A DNA stretch of 64,000 bases from NCBI RefSeq assembly GCF_016134045.1, contig NZ_CP065915.1, positions 3,781,001-3,845,000 on the forward strand, given 5' to 3'. Under the pieces are notes generated by a model that searched no databases, had not been told where the DNA came from, and saw only the letters and a list, made by a program, of their open reading frames with translations. How positions within the stretch are numbered: position 1 is the first letter of the stretch; every line of letters begins with the position of its first letter. Origin of the DNA: Pelagovum pacificum (GTDB lineage Bacteria > Pseudomonadota > Alphaproteobacteria > Rhodobacterales > Rhodobacteraceae). Both the position numbers and the translations under genes were made by a program. Positions 62,057 to 64,000 of this stretch are shown here, in pieces.

Positions 62057-63511
62057 TCAGACCCCCGTCGCCGGGATGCCGGACCGTTCCACCGGGCGTG
62101 GCGCGGTGAGGTCTTTCCACTGCGACAGAGCCTTGTTGACGGTGCCGTTCGGGGCGCGCTTCACAAACTCGCCGTGACCCTCCTTCGGCTTCACCTCGCC
62201 GTCGACCAGCGCGACGCGGCCCCGAGTGAGGGTGTAGCGGGGCAGACCCTTCACGTGCTTGCCCTCGAAGACGTTGTAGTCGATCGCAGAGACCTGCTTG
62301 TCGGCCGTGATCGTCTTTTCCTTCTCCGGATCCCATACGACGATGTCGGCGTCGGCCCCGACCAGGATCGCACCCTTGCGCGGGTAACAGTTCAGGATCT
62401 TGGCGATGTTGGTCGATGTGACGGCCACGAACTCGTTCGGGGTCAGCCGTCCGGTGCCCACGCCGTAGGTCCAGAGCATGGGCATCCGGTCCTCGAGCCC
62501 GCCGGTGCCGTTCGGGATCTTGGTGAAATCGCCGACGCCGTAGCGCTTCTGATCCGTGGTGAAGGCGCAGTGATCGGTCGCCACCACCGACAGCGTGCCG
62601 GACTGAAGGCCGGCCCAGAGACTGTCCTGGTGTTTCTTGTCACGGAACGGCGGGGACATGACGCGACGGGCGGCATGGTCCCAGTCCTGGTTGAAATACT
62701 CGGACTCATCGAGCGTCAGGTGCTGGATCAGCGGCTCGCCCCAGACCCGCTTGCCGGCCATCTTGGCCCGCCGGATCGCTTCGTGGCTCTCTTCGCAGGA
62801 GGTGTGAACGACGTAGAGCGGCACGCCCGCCATGTCGGCGATCATGATCGCGCGGTTCGTGGCCTCGCCCTCGACCTGGCTGGGGCGGGAATAGGCGTGG
62901 GCCTCGGGGCCGGTATTGCCGGCTGCGAGCAGCTTGGCCGACAGTTCCGCGACGACGTCACCGTTCTCGGCATGGACCATCGCGATGGCGCCGAGTTCGG
63001 CCAGGCGCTGGAACGACGAATACATCTCGTCGTCGTTGACCATCAGCGCGTCCTTGTAGGCCATGAAGTGTTTGAAGGTGTTGATCCCCCGCTCCTTCAC
63101 GACTGTCTCCATCTCGTTGAAGACCTGCTCGCTCCACCACGTGACGGCCATGTGGAAAGAGTAGTCGCAATGGGCGCGGGTCGACTTGTTGTCCCACATC
63201 TGGATCGCGTCGAGCAGACCCTGTCCCGGCTGCGGAAGCGCGAAATCGACGACCATCGTCGTGCCGCCGGCGAGCGCGGCCTGCGTGCCGCTGTCGAAAT
63301 CGTCGGTGGAGTAGGTGCCCATGAACGGCATCTCGAGGTGCGTGTGCGGGTCGATCCCGCCGGGCATCACGTAGCAGCCGGTCGCGTCGAGGACCTCGTC
63401 GCCTTTCAGGTCGGGGCCGATCTCGACGATCTTGCCGCCCTCGACCAAGACGTCGGCCTCGTAGGTCAGGTCCGCCGTGACGATGGTGCCGTTCTTGATG
63501 ACGGTGGTCAT
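62057..63511 (-). CDS. dihydropyrimidinase / hydantoinase
   Basis: This enzyme opens the ring of dihydrouracil and dihydrothymine to carbamoyl-beta-amino acids; 484 aa. The binuclear metal site shows His56 and His58 in DPHTHLEMPF, the carboxylated lysine Lys153 in FMAYKD, His in VHAENGD and VVHTSCEE, and Asp in VVATDHCAF. ATG follows AGGGAGA. It completes step 2 of the pathway started by PreAT; the third enzyme (beta-ureidopropionase) is not in the window. Confidence 0.94.
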   Translation of the reverse strand: MTTVIKNGTIVTADLTYEADVLVEGGKIVEIGPDLKGDEVLDATGCYVMPGGIDPHTHLEMPFMGTYSTDDFDSGTQAALAGGTTMVVDFALPQPGQGLLDAIQMWDNKSTRAHCDYSFHMAVTWWSEQVFNEMETVVKERGINTFKHFMAYKDALMVNDDEMYSSFQRLAELGAIAMVHAENGDVVAELSAKLLAAGNTGPEAHAYSRPSQVEGEATNRAIMIADMAGVPLYVVHTSCEESHEAIRRAKMAGKRVWGEPLIQHLTLDESEYFNQDWDHAARRVMSPPFRDKKHQDSLWAGLQSGTLSVVATDHCAFTTDQKRYGVGDFTKIPNGTGGLEDRMPMLWTYGVGTGRLTPNEFVAVTSTNIAKILNCYPRKGAILVGADADIVVWDPEKEKTITADKQVSAIDYNVFEGKHVKGLPRYTLTRGRVALVDGEVKPKEGHGEFVKRAPNGTVNKALSQWKDLTAPRPVERSGIPATGV

Positions 63512-63557
63512 GGGTCGTTCTCCCTGTTTCGTGCTTCGCCCCGGCGGACCGGGACGT

Positions 63558-64000
63558 TCACCAGTCGCGTGCCTCGCACGCCGTGATTAGGTCTTCAGCG
63601 GACAGGCCGGCCGATGCGAAGGCGCTGCCTTCGACAAGGCTGCAGGCCTGTGCCGCGTAGTCGATTTCCATCTCGTAGACGTCTTCGAACATGCCGTTGG
63701 CGGTGGTCATTGCCGTCTCGTAGTATACGGCGGCGCTGCTGCGCTCGTTGTTGATGATGAGCCCGTCGCGCAGTTCGATGCTGGCCGCGCCGAACCCGCC
63801 GAGGTCGCCCATGTAGGACCAGCCCGCCTCGGTCGGCGTCCAGACCTGGTTGTAGATGTTCACCATGCCGGCGGAGTAGGGCACGAACAGCTCCGCCGTG
63901 CCGTCGCCGGTGATGTCGCGCAGCTCGGGCGCGGTGTTCACGCCCTCCACATCGATGACGGGCGAGGTGAAGAGTACGGTCTCACTGTCGAGCTCGATGA
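63558..64000 (-). CDS. unknown protein with FG-GAP/VCBS-like repeat, N-terminus outside the window
   Basis: The minus-strand frame is open to the right edge, giving 147 visible residues and no start (a GTG at 63950 is internal). The block ELRDITGDGTAELFVPYSAG has the D-x-T-G-D-G calcium-loop typical of FG-GAP or VCBS beta-propeller repeats. A second part contains LRDGLIINNERSSAAVYYET. Two cysteines near the C-terminus (QACSLV, TACEAR) may form a disulfide, so export is likely. It ends 46 bp before hydA and may be the upstream gene of that operon. I cannot name it. Confidence 0.55.
   Translation of the reverse strand, partial: IELDSETVLFTSPVIDVEGVNTAPELRDITGDGTAELFVPYSAGMVNIYNQVWTPTEAGWSYMGDLGGFGAASIELRDGLIINNERSSAAVYYETAMTTANGMFEDVYEMEIDYAAQACSLVEGSAFASAGLSAEDLITACEARDW

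Noticed and set aside
1..64000. tRNA or rRNA genes, CRISPR arrays, insertion sequences, prophage genes
   Set aside because: Gaps were read for cloverleaf-like or direct-repeat patterns and coding regions for transposase or integrase motifs; none were seen. A tRNA scan would settle it.

Overview
The window looks like an origin-proximal chromosomal segment of a high-GC alphaproteobacterium, most likely Rhodobacterales (Roseobacter/Rhodobacter group). The grounds are AddAB in place of RecBCD, the block fxsA-secB / dnaQ-coaE-aroE-maf facing rho-mnmE-mnmG-rsmG-parA-parB, two parS sites, and alphaproteobacterial-style gene ends (many 4-bp ATGA overlaps). No rRNA, tRNA, CRISPR array, prophage or insertion sequence was seen.

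Layout. Positions 1-10.4 kb carry housekeeping genes: the end of addB, addA, trxA, a glycosyltransferase-like gene, hslV, a small gene broken by an amber codon, hslU and a lipoprotein hydrolase. Positions 10.4-17.8 kb carry an MFS transporter, smr-mltA-timA on the minus strand, fxsA and secB, then dnaQ-coaE-aroE-maf. The 0.5-kb gap at 17.84-18.36 kb is the best candidate for the chromosome origin. Positions 18.4-25.1 kb hold the rho-mnmE-mnmG-rsmG-parA-parB run with parS embedded in mnmG and rsmG. Positions 25.1-37.2 kb hold hemW-rdgB-rph, hrcA-grpE, a PRC-barrel protein, mutS, a pyrophosphatase, malic enzyme, a ribokinase-like kinase and a GST. Five copies of a dispersed palindromic repeat lie at 7.4-36.6 kb.

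Accessory region 1 (37.2-48.7 kb) is a complete alpha-galactoside (melibiose/raffinose type) utilisation locus. A divergent AraC-type regulator faces an Agp-like ABC importer (binding protein, two permeases, fused dual ATPase). The importer is followed, with ATGA overlaps, by an E. coli-type MelA, a flavin-dependent tryptophan-halogenase-like gene and a Sinorhizobium-type MelA. The halogenase inside a sugar catabolic operon is the most unusual feature here.

Accessory region 2 (48.8-64 kb) starts with a BCCT osmolyte transporter. It then carries reductive pyrimidine catabolism genes: preT, a small secreted protein and preA behind a RutR-like palindrome, and on the other strand dihydropyrimidinase with a complete NMT1/SsuABC-type importer. 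Between these two halves sit an enolase-superfamily sugar-acid dehydratase, an FkbM methyltransferase, an aldo/keto reductase and a GH63 mannosyl/glucosylglycerate-hydrolase-like enzyme. These suggest compatible-solute or sugar turnover. The window ends inside a minus-strand gene upstream of dihydropyrimidinase.
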